DNA of 64,000 nt. It comes from Labrenzia sp. THAF82 (GTDB taxonomy: Bacteria > Pseudomonadota > Alphaproteobacteria > Rhizobiales > Stappiaceae). A model generated the notes under the pieces. It ran no database searches. It saw only the letters and a program-made list of their open reading frames with translations, and was not told where the DNA came from. Made by a program: the position numbers and the translations under genes. Positions 8,314-17,402 of the stretch are shown one piece after another (position 1 is the first letter of the stretch; every line of letters starts with the position of its first letter). The DNA lies in contig NZ_CP045354.1 in NCBI RefSeq assembly GCF_009363435.1, positions 6,104,501-6,168,500 of the forward strand, written 5' to 3'.

Positions 8314-8733
8314 TCAAGGACTTACAGTTATCATGCCGATCATTTCCTGAGTTTCCCAATGGGGCCCGCACAAATAGGTCTGGTCACCCGGGGTCAGGAA
8401 CGTGAATTCGAATGTCTCTTCGGGAAAGAGGCGATCGGATTCAGGCTCGCCTTCGTCCTTGAGGATAAGGCTGTGGCTGGTGCGTTTGTCTACATTAACC
8501 CAGCGGACTGTCGTCCCGACAGGGACTGTCAGGTCCTGCGGGCAGAACCGATACTTGTACATCGTGACAACCGTCACCCCTTCTTCTTCCGATGAGGGAT
8601 GCCCGAACAGTTCTGTGTATCGGCTTTCTGCTTCGTCACAGAGTGCCTTCAATTCGGCATCCTCAGCGCAAGCCGGAAGGGTGAGCATGACAGACACCAG
8701 AATTGCTGGAACACCGCAGGCTTGAACAAACAT
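8314..8733 (-). CDS. Periplasmic cupredoxin (type 1 copper protein)
   Basis: The 139-residue protein has an N-terminal signal peptide with Ala/Cys near residue 22, then a plastocyanin/azurin-like fold. The type 1 copper ligands appear complete: H87 (TSHSL), C122 and H125 (CGPHW) and M131. A GGGAG Shine-Dalgarno precedes the ATG at 8733. It lies between the NirT-like cytochrome and nirE, so it may carry electrons to NirS in place of, or with, NirC and cytochrome c (inference). The 30-residue Glu/Asp-rich stretch before the copper domain is not typical of pseudoazurin. Confidence 0.82.
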   Translation of the reverse strand: MFVQACGVPAILVSVMLTLPACAEDAELKALCDEAESRYTELFGHPSSEEEGVTVVTMYKYRFCPQDLTVPVGTTVRWVNVDKRTSHSLILKDEGEPESDRLFPEETFEFTFLTPGDQTYLCGPHWETQEMIGMITVSP

Positions 8734-8757
8734 ATGTATTCTCCCTGACTGAAGTGG

Positions 8758-8785
8758 TCGGGGCGGCGAATTCTCGCCGCCCCGA
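8758..8785 (-). terminator. Strong hairpin between NirT-like and cupredoxin genes
   Basis: A 12-bp perfect inverted repeat (TCGGGGCGGCGA / TCGCCGCCCCGA) has a 4-base loop. It lies just after the stop of the NirT-like gene. There is no T-run after it on the minus strand, so it may be a partial terminator or an mRNA-protecting structure inside a longer transcript. Confidence 0.5.
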
Positions 8786-8790
8786 AACCG

Positions 8791-10602
8791 TTACTGCTTG
8801 GTCACGTTGATTTGCGCCGTGTCGTCATCCAGAGCGAGGCTGGTATTCAACGTCACATGGTGAAACCGCGCCGCGGCGTAGTCATCATGTATGGCAAAGC
8901 CAACCGTATAGGTCTTGCCAGGTTCCAGCGGGATGTCTCCTGGAGCTCCTGAATTCAGGGGTCTTGAGAAAACAACCGTCCAGATCCCCGCCGAAAGGTT
9001 CGCTTCCGCAGACATCTCGCCATCATTGACGATCCGGCGCTCCAGAAGATAGCCATTGCTCGAGGTTCCATCCGCATAGACACGCAACAGGTCCAGATAG
9101 GTCCCATCTTCAAACAGCTGGCTGATTTCGTCAGCGCTTTTCAGTTTGTCCCAACCGCCCTGCGCTTTGCCACGCCGGCCTTTGACTTCGACCTTTGTGC
9201 GGCTTTCGGTCAGATACTTCGTAATCGTGTCAGTTGCTTCCAGTCGGCCCGCGACGTCGGCATTACCAGCAATGGCCTCAGCACCCGGGTCAAATGGCAT
9301 GTAGGTGTTGTCCGCATGACAAGAGGCCCAACAACCTGTAGTCTCGCCCATTTCGATCCCCGTGCCGGCGATCATCATGGCGACCTTGACCTGGTTGTCC
9401 GGATCCATCTTCCCACCGTCTACAAACGGGGCGGGATTGTGTGGAGCATCGGGCCACTGAACACGTACATATAGATTTTCATCATCATGTGCGGCCTGGA
9501 TTGTTGTGTTGATAATCCCACGTTTCCCCGGAATGGGCGTCGGTTCGGTTTCACCGCCAGCAACAATCTTGTTGCCGATCGCCTCCAGTTCCGCTGCATG
9601 GCAGGTCATGCAGGAATCGCCGCCTTTCGTCAGCGGCCGCGCTCCGCCATGGGTCTTTCCGTTCTGGACCCATTCGAACGAGGCCTGTCCCGGATAGAAC
9701 ATCGTCAAATCCGCTGCTGGAACAGCGTTCCAGTCAACATTGGCTGCAACAGTTCCCGTCGCGGCACCGGTATCTGCAGCACTGCCACCATCAGTGTCTG
9801 TGCCGGAATTGGCCGCCTTGGCCTTTTCTTCTGCGACAGCGGCTTCAACAGCTGCTGCGATCTGGGCCTGAACAGCTTCCTGCTGAGCCTTTTGCGCAGC
9901 CTTGGCAGTAGCGGCCTCATCCGCCTCCTTGGCGACAATGCGCTCCAGGCTGACGATATACTCGTGCGGAACCTCGCGTTTGAAAGCTGGGTTCGGCGCT
10001 TCGAGATTTTCCAGATAGTCTTCTTCAGCGCGATCCCGGAGATCGGAGTGTGCAATGCCCTTATGACAGTCGATGCATGTCTGACCGGCTTCCATGGCGT
10101 TCAGGTGCTGCTGTCTTGCCCTTGGTCTTTGGAACTCGGGCATCATGGATTCAAAATCATGGCAGTTGCGGCATTCGCGCGAATCGTTGGCCTTCATGCG
10201 CTCCCACTCGTTCATCGCGAGTTCAAGGCGCTTGGCTTCGAATTTTTCCGGCGTGTTGATCGTCCCGACCATCTTGCCCCAAAGCTCTTTGGTCGCCTGT
10301 ACCTTGCGAATAATCTTGTGGGTCCAGTCTTTCGGCACATGGCAATCAGAGCACATGGCACCGACACCCGACCGGTTCACATCGTGAATGGTTCCCTTGT
10401 ATTCTTCATAGACGTAGTCCCGCATCTCGTGGCAGGAAATACAGAATTGCTTGGTGTTCGTGGCTTCCATTGCGGTGTTGAAGCCACCCCAGAAAATGAT
10501 GCCGCCGACAAACACTGCCGCAACACCCCCGATCGGCATGCCCCATAGAAGGTATCTGCGCCAGATCGGCTTTTTCTTGTCACCTTGGCTGCTCTCAGTC
10601 AT
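8791..10602 (-). CDS. nirT: NirT/NapC-type tetraheme cytochrome fused to a C-terminal diheme EB_dh-like domain
   Basis: The 603-residue protein has one N-terminal membrane helix (about 19-40) and a NapC/NirT domain with four heme sites: C54-C57, C84-C87, C144-C147 and C176-C179 (CISCH, CSDCH, CRNCH, CIDCH). An Ala/Glu/Gln-rich linker follows (about 220-290). The C-terminal region (about 295-603) has CMTCH (C331-C334) and CWASCH (C424, C428, H429), the latter a CX3CH spacing, in a fold like the heme-binding domain of ethylbenzene dehydrogenase/cytochrome c-552-type proteins. NapC/NirT proteins pass quinol electrons to periplasmic reductases. The added domain may relay electrons straight to NirS (inference). 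It lies downstream of the nirS terminator. Confidence 0.85.
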   Translation of the reverse strand: MTESSQGDKKKPIWRRYLLWGMPIGGVAAVFVGGIIFWGGFNTAMEATNTKQFCISCHEMRDYVYEEYKGTIHDVNRSGVGAMCSDCHVPKDWTHKIIRKVQATKELWGKMVGTINTPEKFEAKRLELAMNEWERMKANDSRECRNCHDFESMMPEFQRPRARQQHLNAMEAGQTCIDCHKGIAHSDLRDRAEEDYLENLEAPNPAFKREVPHEYIVSLERIVAKEADEAATAKAAQKAQQEAVQAQIAAAVEAAVAEEKAKAANSGTDTDGGSAADTGAATGTVAANVDWNAVPAADLTMFYPGQASFEWVQNGKTHGGARPLTKGGDSCMTCHAAELEAIGNKIVAGGETEPTPIPGKRGIINTTIQAAHDDENLYVRVQWPDAPHNPAPFVDGGKMDPDNQVKVAMMIAGTGIEMGETTGCWASCHADNTYMPFDPGAEAIAGNADVAGRLEATDTITKYLTESRTKVEVKGRRGKAQGGWDKLKSADEISQLFEDGTYLDLLRVYADGTSSNGYLLERRIVNDGEMSAEANLSAGIWTVVFSRPLNSGAPGDIPLEPGKTYTVGFAIHDDYAAARFHHVTLNTSLALDDDTAQINVTKQ

Positions 10603-10726
10603 GTCCAGGCTCCGTTTTCATGTTTCTCCGCCAGCCGGCTGAGCGCTGGCAGCGATCTGATTGCAGGATGCAGGGAACGTTTCCGAGTTTCCGGGCGACC
10701 ATCCGTCGATGCAGTCCCGACACCGC

Positions 10727-10763
10727 TGGCAAAAAAGAAGGGCGGGCGATATGCCCGCCCTTC
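10727..10763 (-). terminator. Rho-independent terminator of nirS
   Basis: An 11-bp perfect stem (10737-10747 with 10753-10763, loop of 5) is followed on the minus strand by TTTTTTGCC. It sits 20 bases after the nirS stop codon, so nirS is at least partly transcribed alone. Confidence 0.88.
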
Positions 10764-10782
10764 AGACGCTTGCTTGTTATCG

Positions 10783-12459
10783 TTAAGTGACGTGGTTCGA
10801 ACGGTTGTAGACGTTGAACTTGCCGGTCGGAGCAAAGAGACCTTTGATCCGGGCCTTTTCTTCGAGCGTTTCTGCGTCGAAGATGACAATTTCACCGTTC
10901 GGTTCGAGTGACGTTGAGCGGTTCCACTTGGATACCCAGACTTCGGAACCATCCTGGTTGAACTCGAAGTGAACCGCGGCACTGCCTTCTTCATCGGTGA
11001 TCTGGATCGTCTTCACGATTTCACCAGTCTCCTTGGAGATGACCTGAACCGACTGTTGAATTTCGGGTTCCGGATGCTTGGTCTGGTCAGCCCAGATGTA
11101 TTTCGAGTCGGGATGGGTCCTGATGAACAGGCCAGCACCGTCTGTCTCTACTTCGTAGCAAACCTTCCAGGCATCGTCCGGACGGTTCTCCGGATCGTTA
11201 CCCCAGACTGTCACAGTCCCCTCACCAAGGTGAGTGGTGCCACCAACAGGTCCACAATTCGGATCTACCCAGTTGGCACCCGGGCCCGGGTGCGGCAGGG
11301 CAGCTGTGTCGATCATCGCTTCAAGCTTGTGCGTTTGCGTGTCGACCACAACCATCTTGTTCGACGCATTAGCGGCAATCTGGAAGTAGCGGCCTGTCGG
11401 GTCGAAGAACCCGTCATGCAGGAACTTTGCGGAATCGATCTTGTCGATACGCAAGTTGTCGAGGTCGGTGTAATCAACCTGCCAAAGCTGGCCAAGTTCC
11501 TTGACCGCGACAATCCATGTCGGCTCATTCGGAGTGGTGTAGATTGCAGCCACACGGCTTTCTTCGACATAGTCGCCATCAACATTGACGCCGCGAGTGG
11601 AAACGACTTTCTTCGGCTCCATAGTCTCTGCGTCGACGATTGCGAAATGCGGAGGCCAGTAACCGCCACCGATGACGTATTTGCCGTCACCAGACACCGC
11701 AACATCGCGGGCGTCGTAAGCGATTTTCACTTCGGCGACCAACATGTTCTCCGGGTTCTGCCAGAGGTCGATCTTGGTCATCTTGCCGTCGCGGCCCATT
11801 GTGTACCAGAAGCGGCCGGGATGCTCAGGCTCGGTTACCGAGTGGTGCTCGGATGCTTTCAGAACGTGGACAGCATATCCGGTTGGAATATGCGCCAGAA
11901 CTTCCTTCGTATCGCCATCAATGACGGCGACCTTGCCTACGTCACGCTCGATAACGACGAAGAAGTTTTCCCAGTTCCGGCCATGCAGCGGTTCCGTCGG
12001 ATAGTCCTTGGGCTCGACATAGACCTTGCGGGTCGCTTCCATCTGAGCCAACGACATTTCCGGTGGCTTGGGCGGCTCCATCATGATGTAGGTGGCCATG
12101 TCCTTGATTTCCTGCTCGGTCATGATGTCCGAGAAGTTGTTCATGCCGCCTTCGGTGCCCCAGGAGATAATTTTTTCAAGCCGCTCCTGGCCAAGCTTCA
12201 ACGTTCCGCCTTCTGTTACCGTTCCATCAGCAGCTGTCTTTTTCCAGCTTGGCTCCAGGTTTTTGCCTGTTGCACCTACACGCAGTACGCCGTGGCAACC
12301 CGCGCATCTTTCAAAATAGAGCTGCTTGGAACTTTCGAAGGCCTCTTCGCTCAGCGTCGGGCCCTCAGCAAGGGCAGGCACCGCCGCGCTGCCCAATAAC
12401 AGCGCAAGACTTGCCGCTAACGCGGGGCCCGTCCTTTTTTTCAGTCTTGGATGTGACAT
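10783..12459 (-). CDS. nirS: NirS, cytochrome cd1 nitrite reductase
   Basis: This protein reduces nitrite to NO in the periplasm. From the ATG at 12459 it has 558 residues: a signal peptide (about 1-31, cut after PALA), a cytochrome c domain with CAGCH (C52, C55, H56), and the d1 eight-bladed propeller. Conserved stretches such as HDGFFDPTGRYF and LPHPGPGANWVDP surround the d1 heme. The start is chosen for its GGAG site 6 bases upstream and the signal peptide at that point; a longer frame to 12573 would run over the regulatory box. The Dnr-type box at 12521-12534 is about 68 bases before the start. Confidence 0.96.
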   Translation of the reverse strand: MSHPRLKKRTGPALAASLALLLGSAAVPALAEGPTLSEEAFESSKQLYFERCAGCHGVLRVGATGKNLEPSWKKTAADGTVTEGGTLKLGQERLEKIISWGTEGGMNNFSDIMTEQEIKDMATYIMMEPPKPPEMSLAQMEATRKVYVEPKDYPTEPLHGRNWENFFVVIERDVGKVAVIDGDTKEVLAHIPTGYAVHVLKASEHHSVTEPEHPGRFWYTMGRDGKMTKIDLWQNPENMLVAEVKIAYDARDVAVSGDGKYVIGGGYWPPHFAIVDAETMEPKKVVSTRGVNVDGDYVEESRVAAIYTTPNEPTWIVAVKELGQLWQVDYTDLDNLRIDKIDSAKFLHDGFFDPTGRYFQIAANASNKMVVVDTQTHKLEAMIDTAALPHPGPGANWVDPNCGPVGGTTHLGEGTVTVWGNDPENRPDDAWKVCYEVETDGAGLFIRTHPDSKYIWADQTKHPEPEIQQSVQVISKETGEIVKTIQITDEEGSAAVHFEFNQDGSEVWVSKWNRSTSLEPNGEIVIFDAETLEEKARIKGLFAPTGKFNVYNRSNHVT

Positions 12460-12520
12460 TCTCAAACTCCAAATGCTGGTGAGGCATTCGCGAGACTTGA
12501 GCAAACGCGAGTTCGCTTCC

Positions 12521-12534
12521 TTGACTTTCGTTAA
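12521..12534. promoter_or_regulatory. FNR/Dnr-type box for nirS
   Basis: TTGACTTTCGTTAA is one base per half away from the TTGAC-N4-GTCAA palindrome. Its centre is about 68 bases upstream of the nirS ATG. It differs from the norC box at only one spacer base. Confidence 0.75.
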
Positions 12535-12713
12535 GATGATCGTGGCGTTTTTTGTGTGCTCGCGAAGGCGCATGTCACTGACGCGGCTTTTCTCACCAGT
12601 CTTACCTATTTTAATTTAGCCGGCTAATTTTCAGACTTTGAACAGAACAGACTGAAATTGAAGGACCGATTTTTCGTCCTGTTTTGCCGTCTGAAGAGAC
12701 CGCAAATGCCTGC

Positions 12714-12727
12714 TTGACTTTGGTTAA
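12714..12727. promoter_or_regulatory. FNR/Dnr-type box for norC
   Basis: TTGACTTTGGTTAA is centred about 70 bases upstream of the norC ATG, in the same orientation and nearly the same sequence as the nirS box. Confidence 0.75.
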
Positions 12728-12790
12728 GGAAATGACAGCCCGCGCTGCCACCCTCGAGACTACGATCAACTCGGGGTAAAGGAGCGCGCG

Positions 12791-13243
12791 ATGCGCGAAG
12801 TCATGACCAAAAGCATGGCCCGAAATATATTTTATGGCGGGTCATTATTCTTCATCATCATCTTTGTAGGGCTGTCCATTCACAGTCACTTCTACATCAC
12901 AGGAACTTCGACCGATCATGCCGGCATCACCGAAAGTGTGGCCGCAGGTAAGCGTGTCTGGGAAGACAAGGCCTGCATCAACTGCCACACCATTTTGGGT
13001 GAAGGTGCCTACTTCGCACCTGAACTTGCAAACGTGATGACGCGCTGGGGCGTTCTCGACGATCCGGACGCCGCTTTCGACACTCTGAAAGGCTGGATGG
13101 AATCCATGCCGACAGGCATCGAAGGCCGCCGCCAAATGCCGAATTTCGATCTGACCGACGAAGAAATTCGCGATCTGGCGAACTTCCTGATTTGGACCGA
13201 CAACATCGACGCCCAAGACTGGCCGCCGAATGAAGCCGGCTGA
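12791..13243 (+). CDS. norC: NorC, nitric oxide reductase cytochrome c subunit
   Basis: The 150-residue protein has one N-terminal membrane anchor (about residues 12-32) and a periplasmic class I cytochrome c with CINCH (C62, C65, H66) and the late Met of RQMPNFDLTD as likely sixth ligand. NorC feeds electrons to NorB for 2 NO to N2O reduction. A GGAG site lies 6 bases before the ATG. It is the first gene of a norCBQDEF operon, with norB 23 bases downstream. Confidence 0.95.
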   Translation: MREVMTKSMARNIFYGGSLFFIIIFVGLSIHSHFYITGTSTDHAGITESVAAGKRVWEDKACINCHTILGEGAYFAPELANVMTRWGVLDDPDAAFDTLKGWMESMPTGIEGRRQMPNFDLTDEEIRDLANFLIWTDNIDAQDWPPNEAG

Positions 13244-13266
13244 TCCGAACGCAAAAGGAAACTAAG

Positions 13267-14637
13267 ATGAAGTACCAGTCTCAAAAGATAGCCCTGGCGT
13301 ATTTCGGTGTCGCCCTGGCCCTCTTTGCCGTCCAGGTTCTCGGCGGATTGCTGGCAGGATGGGTTTACGTCCAGCCGAATTTCCTGTCCGAGGTTCTGCC
13401 TTTCAACATTATCCGCATGCTGCACACAAACAGCCTGATTGTCTGGCTGCTGCTCGGCTTTTTCGGTGCCGCCTACTTCCTGATACCGGAAGAAGCGGAA
13501 CGCGAAATCCATTCGCCAAAGCTCGCTTACCTGCAGCTGATCATTCTTGTGGTTGGCACACTTGGTGTCGTCGTCACCTACACCTTCAACCTGTTTGAAG
13601 GAAATTTCCTGCTCGGCAAAGAAGGACGCGAGTTCATCGAACAGCCGAAATGGGTGAAGGTCGGCATTGTGGTTGCTGCGCTCATGTTCCTTTACAACGT
13701 CACCATGACGGTGCTTAAGGGCAAGAAAACCGCCATCACAAACATCCTTCTGCTTGGTCTTTGGGGCCTGGCGCTCCTGTTCCTGTTCAGCTTCTACAAT
13801 CCAAGCAACCTTTCGCTGGACAAGCAGTACTGGTGGTACATCGTCCACCTTTGGGTTGAAGGTGTTTGGGAACTGATCATGGCGTCGATCCTGGCGTACC
13901 TGATGCTGAAACTCACCGGCGTGGACCGTGAAGTCGTTGAGAAATGGCTTTATGTCATCGTCGCCGCTGCGCTGTTTTCCGGCATCCTTGGAACAGGTCA
14001 CCACTACTACTGGATCGGAACACCAAGCTATTGGCAGTGGATCGGCTCGATCTTCTCGTCACTGGAAGTGATCCCGTTCTTCGCGATGATGGCTTTCGCC
14101 TTCGTCATGGTCTGGAAAGGCCGCCGCGATCATCCGAACAAGGCTGCGCTTCTGTGGTCGCTCGGTTGTGCGACGCTTGCCTTCTTCGGCGCCGGCGTCT
14201 GGGGCTTCCTCCACACGCTGCATGGTGTGAACTACTACACGCACGGCACTCAGATCACGGCCGCCCATGGTCACCTGGCCTTCTTCGGAGCCTATGTCGC
14301 CCTGAACCTGGCAATCATCACCTACGCAATGCCAATCCTGCGTGGCCGTGACCCGTACAACCAGGTGCTCAACATGGCCTCCTTCTGGCTGATGTCGGGC
14401 GGTATGGCGTTCATGACATTCGTCCTGACATTTGCAGGGACCATCCAAACGCACCTGCAACGCGTTAACGGCGATTACTTCATGGATGTCCAGGACCAGT
14501 TGGCGCTGTTCTACTGGATGCGCTTCGGCGCAGGCGCAGCCTTCGTCATCGGCGCATTGCTCTTCATCTATGCGGTGGCAATGCCGAAAAGCGAAGTCAT
14601 CGAACCCGGTGACGCAGCCAACGTTCCGGCGGAGTAA
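13267..14637 (+). CDS. norB: NorB, nitric oxide reductase catalytic subunit
   Basis: The 456-residue heme-copper-oxidase relative has about twelve membrane helices. The His-rich patterns include RMLHTNSLIVW, HLWVEGVWELIM and GHHYYWIG for hemes b/b3 and the FeB centre, and conserved Glu residues lie in the HLWVEGVWE region. It is the cNor type, which takes electrons from NorC rather than quinol, since it has no N-terminal extension and is encoded with norC. It catalyses NO reduction to N2O in the inner membrane. Confidence 0.96.
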   Translation: MKYQSQKIALAYFGVALALFAVQVLGGLLAGWVYVQPNFLSEVLPFNIIRMLHTNSLIVWLLLGFFGAAYFLIPEEAEREIHSPKLAYLQLIILVVGTLGVVVTYTFNLFEGNFLLGKEGREFIEQPKWVKVGIVVAALMFLYNVTMTVLKGKKTAITNILLLGLWGLALLFLFSFYNPSNLSLDKQYWWYIVHLWVEGVWELIMASILAYLMLKLTGVDREVVEKWLYVIVAAALFSGILGTGHHYYWIGTPSYWQWIGSIFSSLEVIPFFAMMAFAFVMVWKGRRDHPNKAALLWSLGCATLAFFGAGVWGFLHTLHGVNYYTHGTQITAAHGHLAFFGAYVALNLAIITYAMPILRGRDPYNQVLNMASFWLMSGGMAFMTFVLTFAGTIQTHLQRVNGDYFMDVQDQLALFYWMRFGAGAAFVIGALLFIYAVAMPKSEVIEPGDAANVPAE

Positions 14638-14642
14638 GACCT

Positions 14643-15452
14643 ATGGAAGGTAGCGTATCATTGGCAAAGGGGGCGGCTGACGCCCCTTTTTACCTAGCCC
14701 AGTCAGACGAATGCACAGTCTTTGAGGCTGCGCACAAGAACGGACTTCCGGTCTTGCTGAAAGGACCGACCGGCTGCGGAAAGACCCGCTTCGTCGCCCA
14801 TATGGCGGCAAAGCTCAACCGCAAGCTCTACACAGTCGCCTGTCACGACGACCTGGCAGCCGCCGACCTGATCGGGCGCTATCTTCTCAAGGGTGGCGAG
14901 ACCGTCTGGGTCGACGGTCCCTTGACCCGTGCGGTCCGGGAAGGTGCAATCTGTTACCTCGATGAAGTCGTTGAAGCGCGCAAGGATGTGACCGTCGTTC
15001 TGCACCCGCTGACCGATGATCGCCGAACCCTGCCGATCGACCGGACGGGTGAAGAGCTTCAGGCGGCCCCGGGTTTCATGCTGGTGGCGTCTTACAACCC
15101 CGGCTATCAGAACATCCTGAAGACGCTGAAGCCGTCCACACGGCAACGTTTCATTTCATTGGAATTCGACTTTCCACCCCCCGATCTTGAATGCGACGTT
15201 GTTGCCGAAGAAAGCGGGTTAGACAGGTCGCGTGTTGCCGCGCTGGTCCGGCTTGCAGGCAAATTGCGTGCTTTGAAAGGCCAGGATCTGGAAGAAGGTG
15301 TTTCAACCCGACTGGTTGTCTATGCCGCGACGCTCATTGCACAGGGCATGCCTGTAAACCGGGCCGTGCTGGCAGCAATGATTGAACCTTTGACAGATGA
15401 TGAAGACGTGAAACGCGGGCTCCTAGATCTTGTCACGGCCGTGTTTGGGTGA
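14643..15452 (+). CDS. norQ: NorQ, MoxR-type AAA+ ATPase
   Basis: The 269-residue ATPase has Walker A GPTGCGKTRF (residues 41-50) and a Walker B-type AICYLDEVVEAR. NorQ (CbbQ/NirQ family) works with the VWA protein NorD to mature NO reductase, probably by inserting the non-heme iron. It starts 5 bases after norB and ends 10 bases before the likely norD start. Confidence 0.93.
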   Translation: MEGSVSLAKGAADAPFYLAQSDECTVFEAAHKNGLPVLLKGPTGCGKTRFVAHMAAKLNRKLYTVACHDDLAAADLIGRYLLKGGETVWVDGPLTRAVREGAICYLDEVVEARKDVTVVLHPLTDDRRTLPIDRTGEELQAAPGFMLVASYNPGYQNILKTLKPSTRQRFISLEFDFPPPDLECDVVAEESGLDRSRVAALVRLAGKLRALKGQDLEEGVSTRLVVYAATLIAQGMPVNRAVLAAMIEPLTDDEDVKRGLLDLVTAVFG

Positions 15453-15462
15453 GGCCAGACCG

Positions 15463-17400
15463 ATGGGCAAGATCGACTTCGAGCCATGGGAACCCGAGGA
15501 AACGGTCGGGAAACTGTGGCACGCTTTTGCAAGCCGCCTCGATGCGCCTGAGGTGCATCACGGAGCCGCGGTCGGCCTTTCTGAGGTCGGCGGGCGGCTT
15601 GCAGTTCTTTTCCGAGGCCTGGGCGGCAACCACAATGTGGAACTCCGCCCGGTTTCGGAAGAGGTGTCGCGTCACCGCCTCAGTTTTCTGAGGCGGCTCG
15701 GGACCGAGGTTGAAACCGTACCTCGCGCCAGTTTTGACGGTGAAATCCTGCGTTTGCCGGCATCCCTTGCTGTCTTCCCGACCCGGGAAGCAAATGCAGC
15801 GCTCTATATCTGGCTGACCGCTCTGGCGGCAAATGCGCCAAGCTACACGGTCGAGACCGATCCACTGCGCGCGGACCTGCAGGTTTTGCGCGCAATCGGC
15901 CAGATGGTTCGGGAAACTCTTCTCCATGCTCCAGGCCTGAATGAACTCTATTCGGTCTTGAGCCATGGGAGCTTGTTGCAACGACCGGCCGCGTCCCTGC
16001 CTCGCTGGGAAGCAAATCTGGAAACACTTGTCCGCCACATGCTTGGCGACCCCGCTGAACTTTCCATAGAGGTTCAAAAAGTGCAGAAGGCACTGGAAAG
16101 CGGTGACATTTCTGAATTCGAAGCGCCTCGTGGGTATCGTCCATTTCGACCAGTTCCGGTCTGGCCGGATCTGCGCGAAGTTGTCTTTTCTTGCGGCGAC
16201 GAAGTTGAAAACCGCGAAACCGACGGGACGCCAGAAGAGGCCGGCGACAAAACCCTGCGGGCACGTCGGCGCAAGTCCGACCAGGCTGAACGCCATGACA
16301 GTCTGATCCTTCACAAATTCGAAGCGATCCTGAGCTGGGCAGAGTTTTTGAACCTCAATCGGCGGGTCGACGACGACGACAACGACGATGCCAAGAAAGC
16401 TGCCGATGATCAGGATGAAATCGGCCTTGGGCAAATTTCGAAATCGCCGGCAACACGCCTGAAATTGCATCTGGACCTCGCACCTGAAGACGTCGACCGG
16501 GAACGCCTTTCAGGCAAAATCCTTTACCCCGAGTGGGACACACGAAGCGGCCGATACCTGCCGGATCATGTATGTGTCCTGACAAGTGTAGCCGATGCCG
16601 ACCCGGACAATGATGTGGCCGCCAAGGATCCCCGCGCTGCGCGGCGCATCAGATCCGTCAAGAAACAATTCGAAGCGCTTCGCCCCGGCCGTGTGACAAC
16701 GCGCGGGCATATGGAAGGCGACCGGTTGGACATGGACACTGCCGTCAGATCCGAGGTCGAACGGATTGCAAGCGGTTCTGGCAATGACCGGATCTGGCTC
16801 CAGACCCGGCCGGAGGCGCGCGACCTTGCGGTTTCCATCCTTCTCGACGTGTCCCGGTCCACTGAAAGTGCGGTCACGGGCCGGGCTGTTATCGATATTG
16901 AGCGGGAGGCACTGACAGCGCTCGCCTGGGGCCTGAATGCCTGCGGCGACGACTTTGCAATCAACGCGTTTTCCTCGCTCAAACGGCATCGTGTCTATCT
17001 GCAGTCCTGCAAACGGTTCGATGAGCCGATGTCCGCCAAGGTTGAGCACCGTATCAGCGGACTGAGGCCAGGGTTTTACACCCGGCTTGGTGCTGCGCTC
17101 CGACATACATCGAGCGAACTGGCCGAGCAGTCACGCAAACGCAAGCTTCTGCTTGTCATCACTGATGGCAAACCGAACGATCTCGATCATTATGAGGGCC
17201 GGCACGGGATCGAGGATACGCGCATGGCCGTGCGCGAAGCCCGTAGGGCCGGTCAATCCGTGTTTGGCGTAACAATCGACAAAACGGGCAAGTCGTGGTT
17301 TCCAAGACTTTTCGGTCAGGGCGGCTTTGCGGTCATTCCGCATCCAGACAAGCTGACCCAGGCGCTGCCGGAAATCTATCGGCAATTGATTGGCGGCTGA
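15463..17400 (+). CDS. norD: NorD, VWA-domain NO reductase activation protein
   Basis: From the ATG at 15463 the protein has 645 residues. The C-terminal third (about residues 455-640) is a von Willebrand factor A domain with MIDAS motif DVSRS and a late TDG-type loop. The acidic middle region (run of Asp near 16370) is typical of NorD/CbbO. It partners with NorQ to activate NorBC. A longer frame from 15430 would overlap norQ, so the ATG at 15463 is preferred. Confidence 0.92.
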   Translation: MGKIDFEPWEPEETVGKLWHAFASRLDAPEVHHGAAVGLSEVGGRLAVLFRGLGGNHNVELRPVSEEVSRHRLSFLRRLGTEVETVPRASFDGEILRLPASLAVFPTREANAALYIWLTALAANAPSYTVETDPLRADLQVLRAIGQMVRETLLHAPGLNELYSVLSHGSLLQRPAASLPRWEANLETLVRHMLGDPAELSIEVQKVQKALESGDISEFEAPRGYRPFRPVPVWPDLREVVFSCGDEVENRETDGTPEEAGDKTLRARRRKSDQAERHDSLILHKFEAILSWAEFLNLNRRVDDDDNDDAKKAADDQDEIGLGQISKSPATRLKLHLDLAPEDVDRERLSGKILYPEWDTRSGRYLPDHVCVLTSVADADPDNDVAAKDPRAARRIRSVKKQFEALRPGRVTTRGHMEGDRLDMDTAVRSEVERIASGSGNDRIWLQTRPEARDLAVSILLDVSRSTESAVTGRAVIDIEREALTALAWGLNACGDDFAINAFSSLKRHRVYLQSCKRFDEPMSAKVEHRISGLRPGFYTRLGAALRHTSSELAEQSRKRKLLLVITDGKPNDLDHYEGRHGIEDTRMAVREARRAGQSVFGVTIDKTGKSWFPRLFGQGGFAVIPHPDKLTQALPEIYRQLIGG

Positions 17401-17402
17401 CC

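Larger units (their letters stand above)
12460..12790. promoter_or_regulatory. Divergent nirS/norC promoter region
   Basis: These 331 bases separate nirS (leftwards) from norC (rightwards). They are AT-rich in the middle. They hold two near-identical FNR/Dnr-type boxes, each about 70 bases from the start codon it faces, which suits class II activation with leaders of roughly 25-30 bases. No convincing gene was seen. Confidence 0.75.

Noticed and set aside
10969..12399. 476-codon plus-strand frame opposite nirS
   Set aside because: Antisense shadow of nirS caused by codon bias; no recognisable domain.
13009..14004. 331-codon minus-strand frame opposite norC/norB
   Set aside because: Shadow of norB; Gln/Asp/His-rich product without domain.
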